Origin: Paragonimus westermani
Lineage: Eukaryota > Platyhelminthes > Trematoda > Plagiorchiida > Troglotrematidae
Direction of reading: 5' to 3'
NCBI GenBank assembly: GCA_008508345.1
Contig: QNGE01000979.1
Span: forward strand, 57,358-121,357
DNA: 64,000 nucleotides
Position numbers and translations under genes: made by a program. How positions within the stretch are numbered: position 1 is the stretch's first letter; the number at the start of each line of letters is the position of its first letter. Positions 1-10,950 of the stretch are shown here, one piece after another. The notes beneath the pieces are model-generated. The model saw nothing but the letters and a program-made list of their open reading frames with translations. It was not told where the DNA came from and did not search any database.

Positions 1-102
1 CTCAATATCAAACGGGCGTCTGTCAATCTGAGAGTCAATCATTGAAAACAGGGTGTAGCACCGCTCTTGGGGATCACAGAGAGTACCAAGAACAGAGTAA
101 GA

Positions 103-243
103 TTACTCTGAGAATGAAATTTCAGATAGGTAAGAACCAAGCAAAGTTCTGAAACGATCCCTAGAAGCACTGCTAGCGAATTCAGAAGAAAGGCTGTTCC
201 AGTGCTCGATAATCCCATAAGAAAAGAATTGCTACTTATGAAG
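103..243 (-). pseudogene. Non-LTR reverse transcriptase C-terminal tail, left arm
   Basis: This is the mirror image of 19607-19747. Read on the minus strand it gives the FFSYGIIEHWNSLSSEF motif, which resembles the conserved C-terminal block of CR1/RTE-type RTs (typically FFSxRVVxxWNSLP). It is separated from the RT body (788-2030) by the 538-bp solo LTR. An in-frame stop lies just before the motif, so it is a relic. Confidence 0.8.
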
Positions 244-245
244 GG

Positions 246-783
246 TGAAGCGCTAGATCCTGAATTGGTGCGCCCAAGGTTTCCATAAACCTATGCTACT
301 GCAAATCGGAAGTCGCAGGGAGAAAACAATGAATCTGCAAACAAACTTTGTTCATTGATTTACTCACCGTTCACAACAGACTTCGACGTAACAATTAAGG
401 GGTGCGGAGGAGCTGGACGTGAGAGCACCTTGAGCACAACCGCCCAGCAGCCGCCAGAGTGGAAGAGTGCGTCGACGGAAAATTCCAGTCGACCTTCATA
501 ATTCAAACAAGCGTTAGACTGGTTAAGCGGCGTTCCTAACGGTAATACCTCAAAATTGTTATCCTAGTGAATGTAACCTACAGCAGGAGAGATGGTGCGG
601 ATTCATTATACAGCTACGAGCATAACTGCGATACCCATGCCGACCCACTAACTTTGATGCTAGTAGTTTGAAGCGAATTTACATTCACAAGGTAATGTGA
701 ACCGGGGAGGTGGTACTGGAATGGCAACTCTCACGTCGTGCGGAGCTTACAACTTTGGGGACGTCGAAGGCGATCTCAATAAG
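246..783 (-). mobile_element. Solo LTR of a Ty3/gypsy-like element, left-arm copy
   Basis: This is a 538-bp block in minus orientation, flanked by the 4-bp repeat AGGG at 242-245 and 784-787 (CCCT on the element strand). It splits the RT relic of the left arm. It matches the copies at 19067-19604 and 26501-27038, both also 538 bp. No internal gypsy sequence is present, so it is a solo LTR. The family's terminal TGTAGTG/CACTACA repeat, intact at 26.5 kb, is decayed here. At positions 478 and 699 this copy agrees with the 26.5-kb copy rather than with the right arm. Confidence 0.8.
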
Positions 784-787
784 AGGG

Positions 788-2030
788 TACGCAACGGAGG
801 CTTTAAGAGCTCCCTGTTATATCCTCGCTTGCCTTCTTCATTCGCTACACTGAAGAACTGTTCTACGTTACCAACTCTGTGGAGGAGTCGTGTGAGAAAT
901 AAGTCGCCGCGGAGTGGTCGAAATTCAAGCAGATACAAATCACGTTGAGACTCGCACGCGACATTTCTTAGACCCGCGACTAGCTTGGTAGCCGCGAGCT
1001 GAACACGCTCAACAGCTATTATGTCCTCCTTCAGACCGGTATACACGACCTGATTAAGGTAATCTAGGAGCGGTCTTATAAATGCCCCATAAAACGTTTG
1101 AAATGCTTTCTTGTCTATGCTGGGGAAAATGCGCTCAATCATCTTAAGAGCGGCGAATCCCGTTTTTGTCGCCATCACATGGTGATACGCGAAGGACAAG
1201 TTAGACGACAACCAGATGCCCAGATCTTTCTTCAGATCGATTTTCATAATATCCACTCTGCTGGACGCACTATGAATCATGAAGGCATTGCCAGAATCTC
1301 CACCAAGTGACATATGGGCAACCTTACTGTCATTTAGTGGGAGACTCCGATCGGCCGACCAACACTTAATAGCTTCAAGATCAACCTGTAGTGCACCGGG
1401 ACCAGTGACACTTCAAATTTTTAGGTGGTCGGCGTATAAAAGGACGCTGCTGGAAATATTGTCCGAAAGGTCGTTGATGTGGAACGGGAATACTAAGGGA
1501 CCTAGCACTGGTCATTGGGGGAACTCCCGCGGAAAAGAAAGAGGTAACAAAAGGTATGATCCGGTCTTAACTCTGAAAGTTCTGTTATCCAGAAAAGGAG
1601 CAATCCAGTGTGAAACCTCTCCTTGAATACCACGAACCTGCAGTTTGTGTTTCAGGGGACCGTGTGGAACATGGTCGAAAGTCTTGACAAAATCAAAATG
1701 ATAACACCTGAGATGAGGCCATTGTCTTTGGCCTCCATCAGATTATTCATGAAAATAAGCATATTTGTTACGCATGACAGGTTAGGAGGGAAGCCATGCT
1801 GAGAGGAGAAAAACGATGGTCCGATAGGAAGCGGTTGAGGGTGGTACGGTTTAATGGGCGCTCCATTATCTTGCGCAGAATGCTGGTGAGGTTGATTGGC
1901 CTATAGCTAGTCGGAGAATGCCGGGCGCCCGCTTCGAATGTGGGTGTGACCTTCGCCTTTCTCATGCGCTGGGAAGAGTGCCCGTCTGAAGTGTCCGCCC
2001 AAACAGTCTATGAAGGGATTCTGCCGAACT
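788..2030 (-). pseudogene. Non-LTR retrotransposon reverse transcriptase body, left arm
   Basis: This is the inverted copy of the RT relic at 17820-19066. Its longest open piece, 747-1313, translates to 188 residues; all but its last dozen codons, which lie in the LTR, belong to the RT. They include the region after the catalytic core (MSLGGDSGNAF, then KKDLGIWLSSNLSF and FQTFYGAFIRPLLDYLNQVVY), which matches the RT thumb and connection region of flatworm CR1/RTE-like elements. The fragment at 1768-1965 carries the SYRPINLTSIL motif. Several frameshifts and stops separate these pieces. It is not functional. The element probably extended towards the inner end of the arm, but no endonuclease could be recognised. 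Confidence 0.85.
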
Positions 2031-3404
2031 AGCAACGCTTAAATTTCAATCCGCCACTTGGTTTCACGATAAAAGAGAGGGGAGCGTGCCGGTAGAACTT
2101 GCGGAAGAAGACTTAGGATGGAGGAGTGTGGTGGGGTTGGACTCGATCTGTTCTTTTTTGAGGCTCCAGGCGTGACAGTACCGCTTGTGTGCGTGTCAGC
2201 AACCCTACGAAACGCTTGACCAGCATTCTTGGTGTCGCATCTTGCCACCTCTGCTCCCCCATTGAACCCATGGAAATTGTAATGATTGCAATTCACAACC
2301 CAACATTGCGTGCTATTGTTGTCTGACCGCATGAATAATTACGTTGTTCAACTACTGATTACATTGCGATTTTGTTGGCCAAAATGTTAGCGCGCAGAAA
2401 CCAGCTCCGGGTTTGAACTAATTACATTCTCAATTGCTATTGCATATTTCGAATCACCGCAACTGGCGTCGTCAACAAGATACTTCTTGTGATGGATTTC
2501 CGTAACTTAAAACATCTGAACATCCACTCAAGTTCATGGGAAATCGAAGATTATCTGGAACGCTATGAGATTTGGTGTATCACCCGTGAAGATATGAGAG
2601 AGGAGAGGGAAACGCCGCATTTCCTCACGGTCATCGGCAAGTATGCGTATGGCTTAATTAAAATTCGGCGTTTCCCGATTCGTCTCTTTCACTTTCATAT
2701 GATTCTTTGGGGCACTTACTAGTCAAGCACGTTCAGCCTGTCAACTTTGAAGTCGCAGAAAGGGTAAAGTTCTGTGTCATAATAAGAAACGAAAATTAAG
2801 AATTCCGTGCGTTTATTCTTCCACTCCAAACACAACCAGCAAAGTGAAATTTCGGTGATCACCTGCAAATTTGGCCGAGCGGTCGATCAATTGCAGGAAT
2901 TAATGCCCCTTTTCTCCAGTAGAAGTTGTTACTAATGAAGGAGGCGCCTTTCCAGTCTGACAGGACTGTCTGTGAACAATTTCGGAGTGTAAAGGTCATG
3001 ATGAATGAAAAACCAGCTGTGTTATATAACGTTTACAGTGCTGGGAAACAGGCACATCAACAACAGCGGTATTTGGAAAGGACAACTTGCCAGAGAAAGA
3101 CGATTTCAGTGCCGTGAATGGGGGCAAAGATAAATCACATTCAAGCCGTCCGCCGTTGTCCGGCGACTCGTTTAACCCACAGTTCTCTAGGAGAGCAGAG
3201 TCTCATCCGAATTTCAATTCATTGCTTTCACTGCAATCTCCACAAATTCTGTTGATTCCACCAACCATATAACGCAATCACTCGCTGTTAACTGTGACCC
3301 CAAACCTCTCCTCATTTTCGACGCGGGTTTTGGTGCCATCAATACTTATGCTTGTACCTGGGGCCGTTGGAATCAGGTCCACGGGACGGCATCTCCGCTT
3401 TCTA

Positions 3405-4052
3405 CTATAGGCACAGAAGCCAGAGTGGACAGTTGGAGACAGAAACTACGACCTTCGTCTTCGGTTGTAGCTTACGGTCCGCTACAGTTTGTAAGTTAGT
3501 CTTGGCCCACTGCTCAAGTCTCACCCTCTCATGCTGCAAGCGGTCGAACGACATGCTTTTCAGTTGGGCGTTGGCGGATTTTAAAGCCACCGTTCTTTCC
3601 ACAGCCGTCCTGGGGGCTGAGCACAGCTGGTAAGGTTACCGAAAGGCCGAATGACATTTCGGTTGTCTTGGCGCGCAGCCTGTTCATGGGCACGAGATCT
3701 ATGATATTTGGGGAGAAGGAAGATACCAGGAATGACTTAAACAACTCGGCTGGAGATGTTGTGAGAGAAGTGGCCCCATAAAACAAGTCTTCCCCTGCTG
3801 GGCGCTCCCTCAATTTTGTCGCAGCCTCCCCTATGTGTGGGGTTGAGAGGGCAACCGTCTTCTTGGTGACTGCAACACCAGGGATGGCAAGCGCCATATG
3901 CTCCTCCACCTTATTCCCCATGGGAGAAATTGAAGGAGACACAAGGCTGGGAAGAGCCCCGCATTTGCAGTCGCAGGTTTTCTGAGCCACTCTACTTGTC
4001 GTGGCGCACGCGTGACCAGTCCGCGGCGAAGCTGCACCTTAGCCTTCTCCAT
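3405..4052 (-). pseudogene. Unidentified open segment, left arm (51-bp deletion copy)
   Basis: This is the counterpart of 15747-16445. The two overlapping minus-strand frames encode 153 residues (3529-3990) and 65 residues (3405-3602). The 153-residue frame lacks 17 residues present in the right-arm copy because of an exact 51-bp deletion at 3900/3901. The 65-residue frame contains a charged heptad-like stretch (QLKSMSFDRLQHERVRLEQW). Its position upstream of the RT relic would suit an ORF1 remnant of the same non-LTR element, but no family is recognised. Confidence 0.35.
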
Positions 4053-4172
4053 GCTTGCAGCTTATGCAGATAAAATCGACAGATGAAGAGGCTAACTACT
4101 TGTATTGAGGTAAGTGCATTTGAAGTGGCACCACTTCCGGCACTGGTGGCACTGTACTCCGTTTTGTACGTA

Positions 4173-6090
4173 CATTTTGCACCGGTTTCGCAGACATGTG
4201 CTTACTGCCCCAGTTGGTCTCTGCTGTTTCCCAGCATTGTTATGTCTAACTCATATCACTTTTGATTGGATCACTCAGAGTGCATTGAAAAACAGTTAGT
4301 TTCCTAGTATTTCGGAGGAAACAACAAAATAGCTCAATGGGAATCGAGTTAGTATGATGTTCGGCTATGAACAACAGCAGTCGTATGCAATTTCCGATGT
4401 TTACAACTGCATTAGGACAAAATATGAGTAGATAATGACAGAGAAGATTTGAACCAAAGTTAGAGCTACCTGAGCAACGACCTTTCCAGAATGAGCTGGC
4501 ATACCACGGATTACCGCCCTCAAAGAGACTATCAGAATGCTGTTAGATAGCACAACACACAATTCTTGCAATATGTCGCAGAGATATGCGCTGACACTAT
4601 CCGGTCTGCTTCTTCCGCCGCACACGCCAGCTACTAACGGCCCGACTAAAACCGGCCCAACTAGAAAACGTAGCATAGCTTATATTGCAAACCTCCCGGT
4701 CTTCAACAGTGGAACACCAATCAGGCTAAACAGGATTCCTAAAAAATTTCACATCTTGTGGTCGCCTGCAGCGGACAGTCTATCCTGATTGAGCACACTT
4801 CCCTGTATAAACGTCACGTGTCTGCGGACTTCCTGGTGTTGACAACAAAGTTCTGACAACACTCAGTAGCTGTGGTATTCTCTACTTCAGCCGTGTGGCC
4901 TGCACTTTGTGAGCGTTGCTGGAAATGGCCTAATCCCGATGGCGATCCAGGACGCTATTGAGGAAAGTAGCTTAAGTCTCCCGCTCATCAGCTCCTGTCA
5001 AATAGTCCGGTATGCAGTGTAAAGCTTTACTTACCTTTAGATGTTTGCTGCAGTGAACATTCTGGTAAAAACGCAAATATAGGTGGTAACTGTCAACAAA
5101 CGTTCACACCTTCATAGGATACTCGCACACTGTCATTAAATTCGTTAATTGAACACTTCATATTTCGGTGAATGCGGAGCGACCGGCAAACATTTCGGGA
5201 ATTGACTGGGGTTTTATAAACCAAGTTGTGCCACTCACTTCCGCGATGATGTAGAACTGGTGAGATGGAATCACAACTTTGGCAACTCCTTCAAGAAGCA
5301 CTCTCATGCATCGCAGCATGAATTTGAACGCAGCGGCTGAAGTTGAGCTGAACGAGAAACAAACTCATAAGTATGACGATTGTCTCTCCCGCTTTAATGA
5401 AATAACTTTGTGCTGCACACTTGAATTATTATATACTGAAGGATTATACCGAAGTACACTTGAATATCTGCATCTTCACCAACTGACACATTACTAGTCA
5501 AGAAAGTTAATCATTGAAACTTGTGGAAACCACGACAGTTCACCCTTAACTGACTCCACACCTGCTGCTAGTGGGATAATTATTTGACAATATTGGGGTG
5601 AATCTTGTTGGGGCCCATCATACTGTAGGGATTGACCTTGAAAAAAGGTGCCCAACATCTGGTGCAGAAAACTCAGCAGTAGACTAGTTACCGGAAGCTC
5701 TGCAGTAGTGAGGTAGAGAGAGAGTCCTGTGGGGAAACGTTGTGGACTGCCTTACAGTACTTATAATGATAATGACAGTGGTATATTTCCGGACGCAGTT
5801 GTGAGAAAAACGTTCAGGAGAGCGTGATCAACGTACATATTTTTAAGCATATACACATTTGAACACCGAAATTGTAAATTGTACAATAAGTTATCTGTGT
5901 GAATACAGCAACAAAACAGACATTATGTGAGGAGAAAATTCAACCTTATGAAGAGAATGCTGATATTCATACTTCTGAGACGATAGTACTTCGGATCCAC
6001 AAAATTCGATAAAATAGTTGATTTGCTACACTAACTGGGACTCCACAAGGTGATCGTAACGCGCATCCGAAACGAGCGAGCGCGCACGGA
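4173..6090. other. Spacer segment without recognisable genes
   Basis: This is the first part of the DNA between the inverted arms. All frames are broken into short pieces (under about 95 codons). I saw no RT, integrase or LTR motif on either strand and no tandem repeat. Confidence 0.5.
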
Positions 6091-6270
6091 TTGCATTTGA
6101 GTTGTGTAACGGGACGTGCTGTTGTGTTGTCGATGCCGTTCCAGCTTTTGTTTGTGTGAGTCGTGTGCATGGCTTACTAGGCCTTTGGCCTACGCTTGTT
6201 CATGTTGTTCCCTGTACAAGACTTTTGTTGGACCCCTACTTCGGAAGAACGCTCTTCCCCGGTGCCTCCG
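6091..6270 (+). repeat. 180-bp dispersed repeat, copy 1 (possibly an LTR plus leader)
   Basis: It begins TTGCATTTGAGTTGTGTAAC, continues GGGACGTGCTGTTGTGTTGTCG, and includes GTGTGCATGGCTTACT and CCCCTACTTCGGAA before ending near GGTGCCTCCG. Diverged copies lie at 20470-20650 (minus) and 28703-28880 (plus), all close to 180 bp. The TGTAACGGG-like start and the TGGTGCGTCCGAAC block at the end of copy 2 would suit an LTR start and a primer-binding site of a gypsy-type element. No CA terminus is clear, so the LTR reading is tentative. Confidence 0.6.
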
Positions 6271-8640
6271 CATTACCTCGAATTCGGTTTGCGGACAATC
6301 TGAGTGGAAGCGGCTGTCCTGCATGTTACGGTTATCACTGGCCTAATGCTCAAGGTCGTACCAAAAATGAGGTGCTTGGAGGATGCAGGGGATGTATTGG
6401 CGGAGAATTTGATCGTTATTCCACATAGATAGTCCCGGGAAAATGTGCAGAAAATTTTACAATGATGGGGGGAAGTGGGGACGCATATAATTCTGCGGAG
6501 AACGGATGGACCTCTCGACCGGACGTCATTCTCCGCTCAAATTCCAAATAATTTTGAGGAGCTGGTGATATGCACAACTATTGCGGGATTTTGAGTGTCC
6601 GGGCGGGATGGAATGTTTTCTCGCGCGGGATATATCAGTGAAACCAAAAATGGAAAGCGGAATCACGCCATAAACAGGAGAACGTGGAACTATGTGGGCT
6701 TTGACGAACAATGGAGCATATGATATTCTGGCATAACCTTTTGTGTGACGATAATAGCGTTGTGTTAACTGATGGAATATATACCACATGCGAACAGCTG
6801 TTATCAGATAACGCAAGAATAGATCGATTTTTGGCTTTCCTCAATATACGATTACTGCCGGTTTTAAATGTCGATGATCTCTGTACCAAGAAGCTGCCGG
6901 GTGGTCTATCGGGGGAAAAGGAAGTGTTGCGACTCAAGGTAATTATGCAGTCATGAAACGAACAGGTTGAGTTTTTTGTTTTTCAAACAATTTTAGCACG
7001 CTCAGCTTTTGCATGATGGTTTACAACACAGACACACAAGCTATCAATAAGTACGGGGTAAGGGCGTACCAGGACGATTGGGCTATTACCAGCGGGCANG
7101 TCAGTAGATTCTGTCACATGGTTAAGAAATTCTAGCCGGCAAGTTTGCTGAGAAACTTATGCTGGGAGTCGTTTACAAAGTTTCGTGACAATAAGAATTC
7201 GACCATACCACGTTTTCTTGAGTGACTCGGCCACAACTAGGGACCCGCAGAAGCATCCTCGCTGGGCAGTTGCAGAAAATGAGCCGAAGGCTTATACTTT
7301 CTTACTGGAAACACGTTCTTAAGTAAGACGTTTCGTTCGCGCGATTCCTCAACAGGATCTGTTTCTGTATCAGATTATTCGCGGACAGCTGGCCTTCGCC
7401 TACTTCAAACAGTTCAGAAGGTGTTCGGGTCTCCTGATGTCAGCTAGTTTGTGCGTCGAATATAGTTGTGGACAATCAGCAAGACAACCAGGCTGAGGTG
7501 GGAGAGATTAGAGGTTACAAAGCTTGCGCGTTTCTGGACAAATTACTCGGCTTCTGAATGGCGTTATGACAACTGTGGTATTTCACACTCACAGCCTCGT
7601 AATCAAAGACCAGTGAAGCAAGGTAGCCCCTCAGACCGTTAAAGTTGGTGTGAGTGGAGTTTCAAGCTTCTAACGTCCTTGCTTATTGTTGTAGCCGATA
7701 ACGGATAGGACTGAAGGCACACAAGAAGCAGTCAGCGCGTTTGAATCTCTGTTTGCTTGCAACTCCGTTTACCAGGTCGCTCTCCTTTGGTCAAGTATGA
7801 TTTATTAAATGGTCTTAGTAAACGCAGGTGCAGATCACTGCAGTAAAAGTGACAAAAACAAGCGTAAAACTTGCGCAGTCTGGACAGTTCATGGTAATCG
7901 AACGACAGGACTCACAGTGAGTGATCACGGGCCACTGGATGACCACTTTAATATTCTAAGTCATCGATGTCTGAGGAGTGCGGACTTTTTGGGGGTTTGC
8001 TTGGGCTGATGACGCGAGATGATGGCAATGGAAATATTCGTAGCAAGAAGGGGCCAAAAAATTGGGTGGAAGATCTGTGTGACATTGTGAAACAACTAAG
8101 TAAACGAGGAGTGAGCAGATACTTGCGGACAGATCTTGTATTGTGTAGCAAAGCCACTTTATTCGATTTTGAACAAAGCGCAATAGCGCGAAGTATTGTC
8201 GGTTGTTAGAAGTGTTAAAAGTTCACAGTAGTCCCTCTCCAGAGTACTTATGAGAACTAAACGCTTGGTACTCATCCGACAAATAAAGATGAGTGACCCA
8301 AAAGTTATCCACAAGAAAGAGCTGGCAAATCAACATGACTCTTGGAACGCACAGCTGAAGAGGATGGAAACAGGAGGGGCGATAATAACGAGGTAGTCTG
8401 TGTTAGTCCGGTAGAGTATTGTGGACAATGCGCTCTCCCATTATTACGATCAGCTGTGACCAAAGAGCCGGAGGTGTGGGGAGTGAACAGGGTAGGTAGT
8501 TCAGGATTTTGTGGTTCAGTCGCACGGTCAGATAGGTCGGACGGAAATCTATGGTGTGTTCCAACGCAGCCCCACTCGAAATGACCAACACTCACAGCAG
8601 CGTGCTTTTTGGAATTTTCCATCATGAAAACTATGTCCGC
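6271..8640. other. Spacer segment without recognisable genes; contains one N
   Basis: There are only short open pieces; the longest spans 6102-6428 and overlaps the repeat before it. None matched a family I know. One undetermined base lies at 7099. If the 180-bp repeat is an LTR, this stretch could hold decayed gag sequence, but I could not see a zinc knuckle. Confidence 0.4.
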
Positions 8641-8648
8641 TCATGAAG

Positions 8649-9045
8649 TCACTTTGAACGGATTGATGTGAGGTGGTCAAAGTGAGATATTAGCTGTGTC
8701 GCAGTAACCAATACTTGAGTGTAGACCAAATCACTGTTGGCGACGTTCATAGTTCGATAAATCGACTGAAGCTTGTGTACCCTAGGTGAAAAGATCACAT
8801 GGAAGAAGCACTGTTGCTCCGTTGGCAACATCATCAGTGGTACGTTGTATGTATTTTTTAAGGGATGATCTGACATTTGGCAAGGCAAGCAATAAATGCT
8901 CCGTCCAACCCCTCGTCCACCACACTATAGCAGATGTTTCCAGTTGCCGGGCGTGGCGTTCCACATTCTCGTTAGCACCAGGGCACTGGGCAATCACTAC
9001 GGTGTGTTCACAGTCCTGCAGACAGAACAACCTGTAGAAGAGCAT
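8649..9045 (-). pseudogene. Ty3/gypsy integrase C-terminal fragment, minus strand
   Basis: Two overlapping minus-strand frames (8782-9045 and 8649-8888) together read like the end of a gypsy integrase core and its C-terminal extension. CPGANENVERHARQLE corresponds to the usual HPQANGxVERFHRQLK and retains the expected glutamate. NVRSSLKKYIQRTTDDVANG then TVLLPCDLFT corresponds to GIRTxLKEDIxxTxADLVYGTTLRLPGxFF. Integrase would join the element's cDNA into the host chromosome. The fragment is frameshifted and isolated, with no recognisable RT upstream. It faces the opposite way from the next integrase piece, so the two come from different insertions or from a local inversion. Confidence 0.65.
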
Positions 9046-9379
9046 TGACTGAAGTTGCGAACACCCATCTTCCGAAATGATCAGTGGGTCATTAAAAGTG
9101 GTAACCCCCAGGGAGAAGAACGTCTTGGTGATTAACTAAGATAAATATCGTCAACGGGAAGAACAACACAACATTACGTGAATATCTCGGCATGAGTGAA
9201 CAAGAACGCCCTTCCTTCTGAGTCAGCAGGTGGCTGACGGCGAGACGGCTTGGTTGAACGTCTTACATAGTTCAACATGACCAGAAATTTGTGCTCAAAT
9301 ACGGATGACCACTTAGCGATTGATGTGCCGGAATATGAACGAAGAGATTCGAGCCTCGACAAAGGGCTGCACTGGTTGG

Positions 9380-10090
9380 CAGAGCTATAAAAGAAGAGCA
9401 AAAGCTCTCACACCTGAAATTTGGCCGCATGCGACGCAAGGTAAGTTTACGTTCATTTCAACACTGCCGGTCAACAACCTACGTTCAGTGGGAATTATTA
9501 CAGTTTCTTCGTGTCAATCGTTCCATCCGTCGACCATCACTGTTTATGTGTTTTCTTACAGCGGCGAACTGCAAATTTTAGAGTGTTCCTCCGACTGACC
9601 ACTGTTTGGGGGCCACAGTTCGAAAGCATTTTGTCCCAGCGTCTTATGAAACTTCTCGGTTGTCAACATATTCGTGTCAAAGTATGCTCTCAACAGGCAA
9701 ATGGTCGCATTCAATGCTCTGCCAACAACTGAAGATTTCCATTGTGAATCATGGACGCAATACGGGTGAGTCCGAATTAACTCCAACTATTCAACCGGAC
9801 ATTCGCGGCATTTGTGCCCTACTCTTTGCTGTTCTCTAGCAGAATTGGTTTCCAGCGCTACACCAAATGTTTCAAAGCACCATTTACTTTCAGACCCAAT
9901 AACCTGTACCGTGAAGTTATTTAAGCAACGAAGTTGAAACCCCATGTGACGAAACTTCAAACGCTGCATCACTAACTGTCGATAAACACCCGCAATTACC
10001 CCCACCTAAAATATGCATTTATCCGTGGCGTTGGCGTTTGGAACTCCTTGCAGCCGCCATTTAACTGTCCTTTTTTCTTCATATCTTAGA
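9380..10090 (+). pseudogene. Ty3/gypsy integrase relic, plus strand
   Basis: In the plus-strand frame around 9511-9732, GPQFESILSQRLMKLLGCQH followed by QQANGRIQCSANN matches the second half of a gypsy integrase core (TDRGPQFES ... GTxHIRTxxYHPQANGLVERFHRQ). The second catalytic aspartate is lost (VWG in place of DRG) and the catalytic glutamate is lost (QCSAN in place of VERFH). Upstream, about 9380-9480, weakly fits the linker before the core. Downstream near 10010-10060, AFIRGVGVWNSLQPPFNCPF matches the C-terminal block (VFVRxDAVRKPLQPPYDGPF). Frames shift several times, so it is dead. A diverged LTR-like block follows directly. Confidence 0.65.
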
Positions 10091-10099
10091 AGGGCAGGT

Positions 10100-10614
10100 A
10101 GTCCAGTTGGAGTGAGATCATCACCGTGCCTGTTCAAATTACTTTACGAATGTAAGTTTACTATAAACCACTAACATCGAGGCTAGCGTCTTAGAGTAGG
10201 TATGGTCGCTTTAATCGTAGCTGTGTTATGAAGCCGTATCATCCATAATTTGAGCTACATTCACTGAGATAACAATGTTTCGGCTGTTGCCACTGGGATT
10301 GCCGCTCAACCAGTATGGCGCCTGTTTGAATTCTGAAGGTCGACTCAAGTTTCCGTTTATATTCGTCCTCATTGTCGAATGTCGTGCTGTCGTGCCAAAG
10401 GTTCTGTCACGTACAACCGCCTAGCGCCCTTACTTGTTGCGTTGAAGTCAGCTTGTGGACGGTGAGTAAATCAACAAACACAGTTTGTTCCCAGACTCTT
10501 CGTTTTCTCATTGCACATTCCCATTCGTGTCGTATTTCCGTTAAAATTTCCCCCCGGCAAGTTGTCTACCGGGGTGGTGTATGGACGTGGTTTCAAGCCG
10601 ATGTGTTCTAGACA
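10100..10614 (+). mobile_element. Diverged copy of the 538-bp LTR
   Basis: The plus strand aligns along most of its length with the solo LTR of the right arm, with many substitutions. Shared blocks include GAATGTAAGTTTA, GAGCTACATTCACTGAGATAAC, CCTGTTTGAATTCTGAAGG, and GGTGAGTAAATCAACAAAC. The first 70 bp or so cannot be aligned, and the 3' end is approximate (TTCAAG...CTAGACA). It lies between a gypsy integrase relic and a gypsy RT/RNase H relic in the same orientation, which supports a Ty3/gypsy origin for this LTR family. Confidence 0.6.
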
Positions 10615-10654
10615 TGTTCAGAATCGGCTAGTTAACCTCGTCTTGCCCGTGCCC

Positions 10655-10950
10655 ACGTAATAACCGCTTTCAGTTGCCGAATGTTATAGCACAGGGCGGT
10701 TTGACCCTCGTGAATTTCTACCTCACATTCAGACACATTAATTCATTCATAAAAACCACCATGTTCGCTCACAGTAAATCCCACACAGCTGTCGACAATC
10801 ATGGTTCGACATGGTCAGCGATTCCAACGTTGCTAGAAAAGTTAGTGTCGGTACCACCAAAGCACCACCTTATTCATTGGTTGGTGCGGCTACTGGCTCC
10901 GAAGAATTTCGTAAAACGTGCACAGATACTATCACATACTTTTTTATGAT
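10655..10950 (+). pseudogene. Ty3/gypsy RT-RNase H junction fragment
   Basis: The plus-strand frame 10674-10949 has GLTLVNFYLTF shortly after its start, then FAHSKSHTAVDNHGSTWSAI. This corresponds to the RFLGLVNFYxRFI ... LTxLLxxxKxxFxWxxxAxxAF block that joins the RT thumb to RNase H in gypsy polyproteins. The following residues (LLEKLVSVPPKHHLIH) fit the KxxLxxAxxLxHP step. The Asp residues of RNase H are not visible. It starts about 40 bp after the diverged LTR, with no room for gag, so this is a collapsed or nested arrangement. Confidence 0.55.

Larger units (their letters stand above)
1..4172. repeat. Left arm of a long inverted repeat (truncated by the window start)
   Basis: Reading this segment as its reverse complement reproduces the segment ending at 19849 almost base for base. 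Position x pairs with 19850-x out to 3900 and with 19799-x from 3901 inward, the offset coming from a 51-bp indel. Base 1 pairs with 19849, so the true outer end lies beyond the window. The inner end is at 4172, after which pairing stops. Differences seen by eye are single bases at 478, 699 and 3603 and the indel at 3900/3901. The arm holds a broken non-LTR reverse transcriptase on the minus strand, a solo LTR inside it, and an unidentified open segment near the inner end. Confidence 0.97.

Noticed and set aside
246..783. 3' untranslated region of the arm's non-LTR element
   Set aside because: I first read the shared 538-bp block as a 3' UTR. The RT tail continues beyond it in frame and CCCT flanks it, so it is an insertion.
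697..948. 83-codon plus-strand frame in the left arm
   Set aside because: It is antisense to the LTR start and the RT C-terminal region. Its longer start compared with the right arm results from the single base difference at 699.
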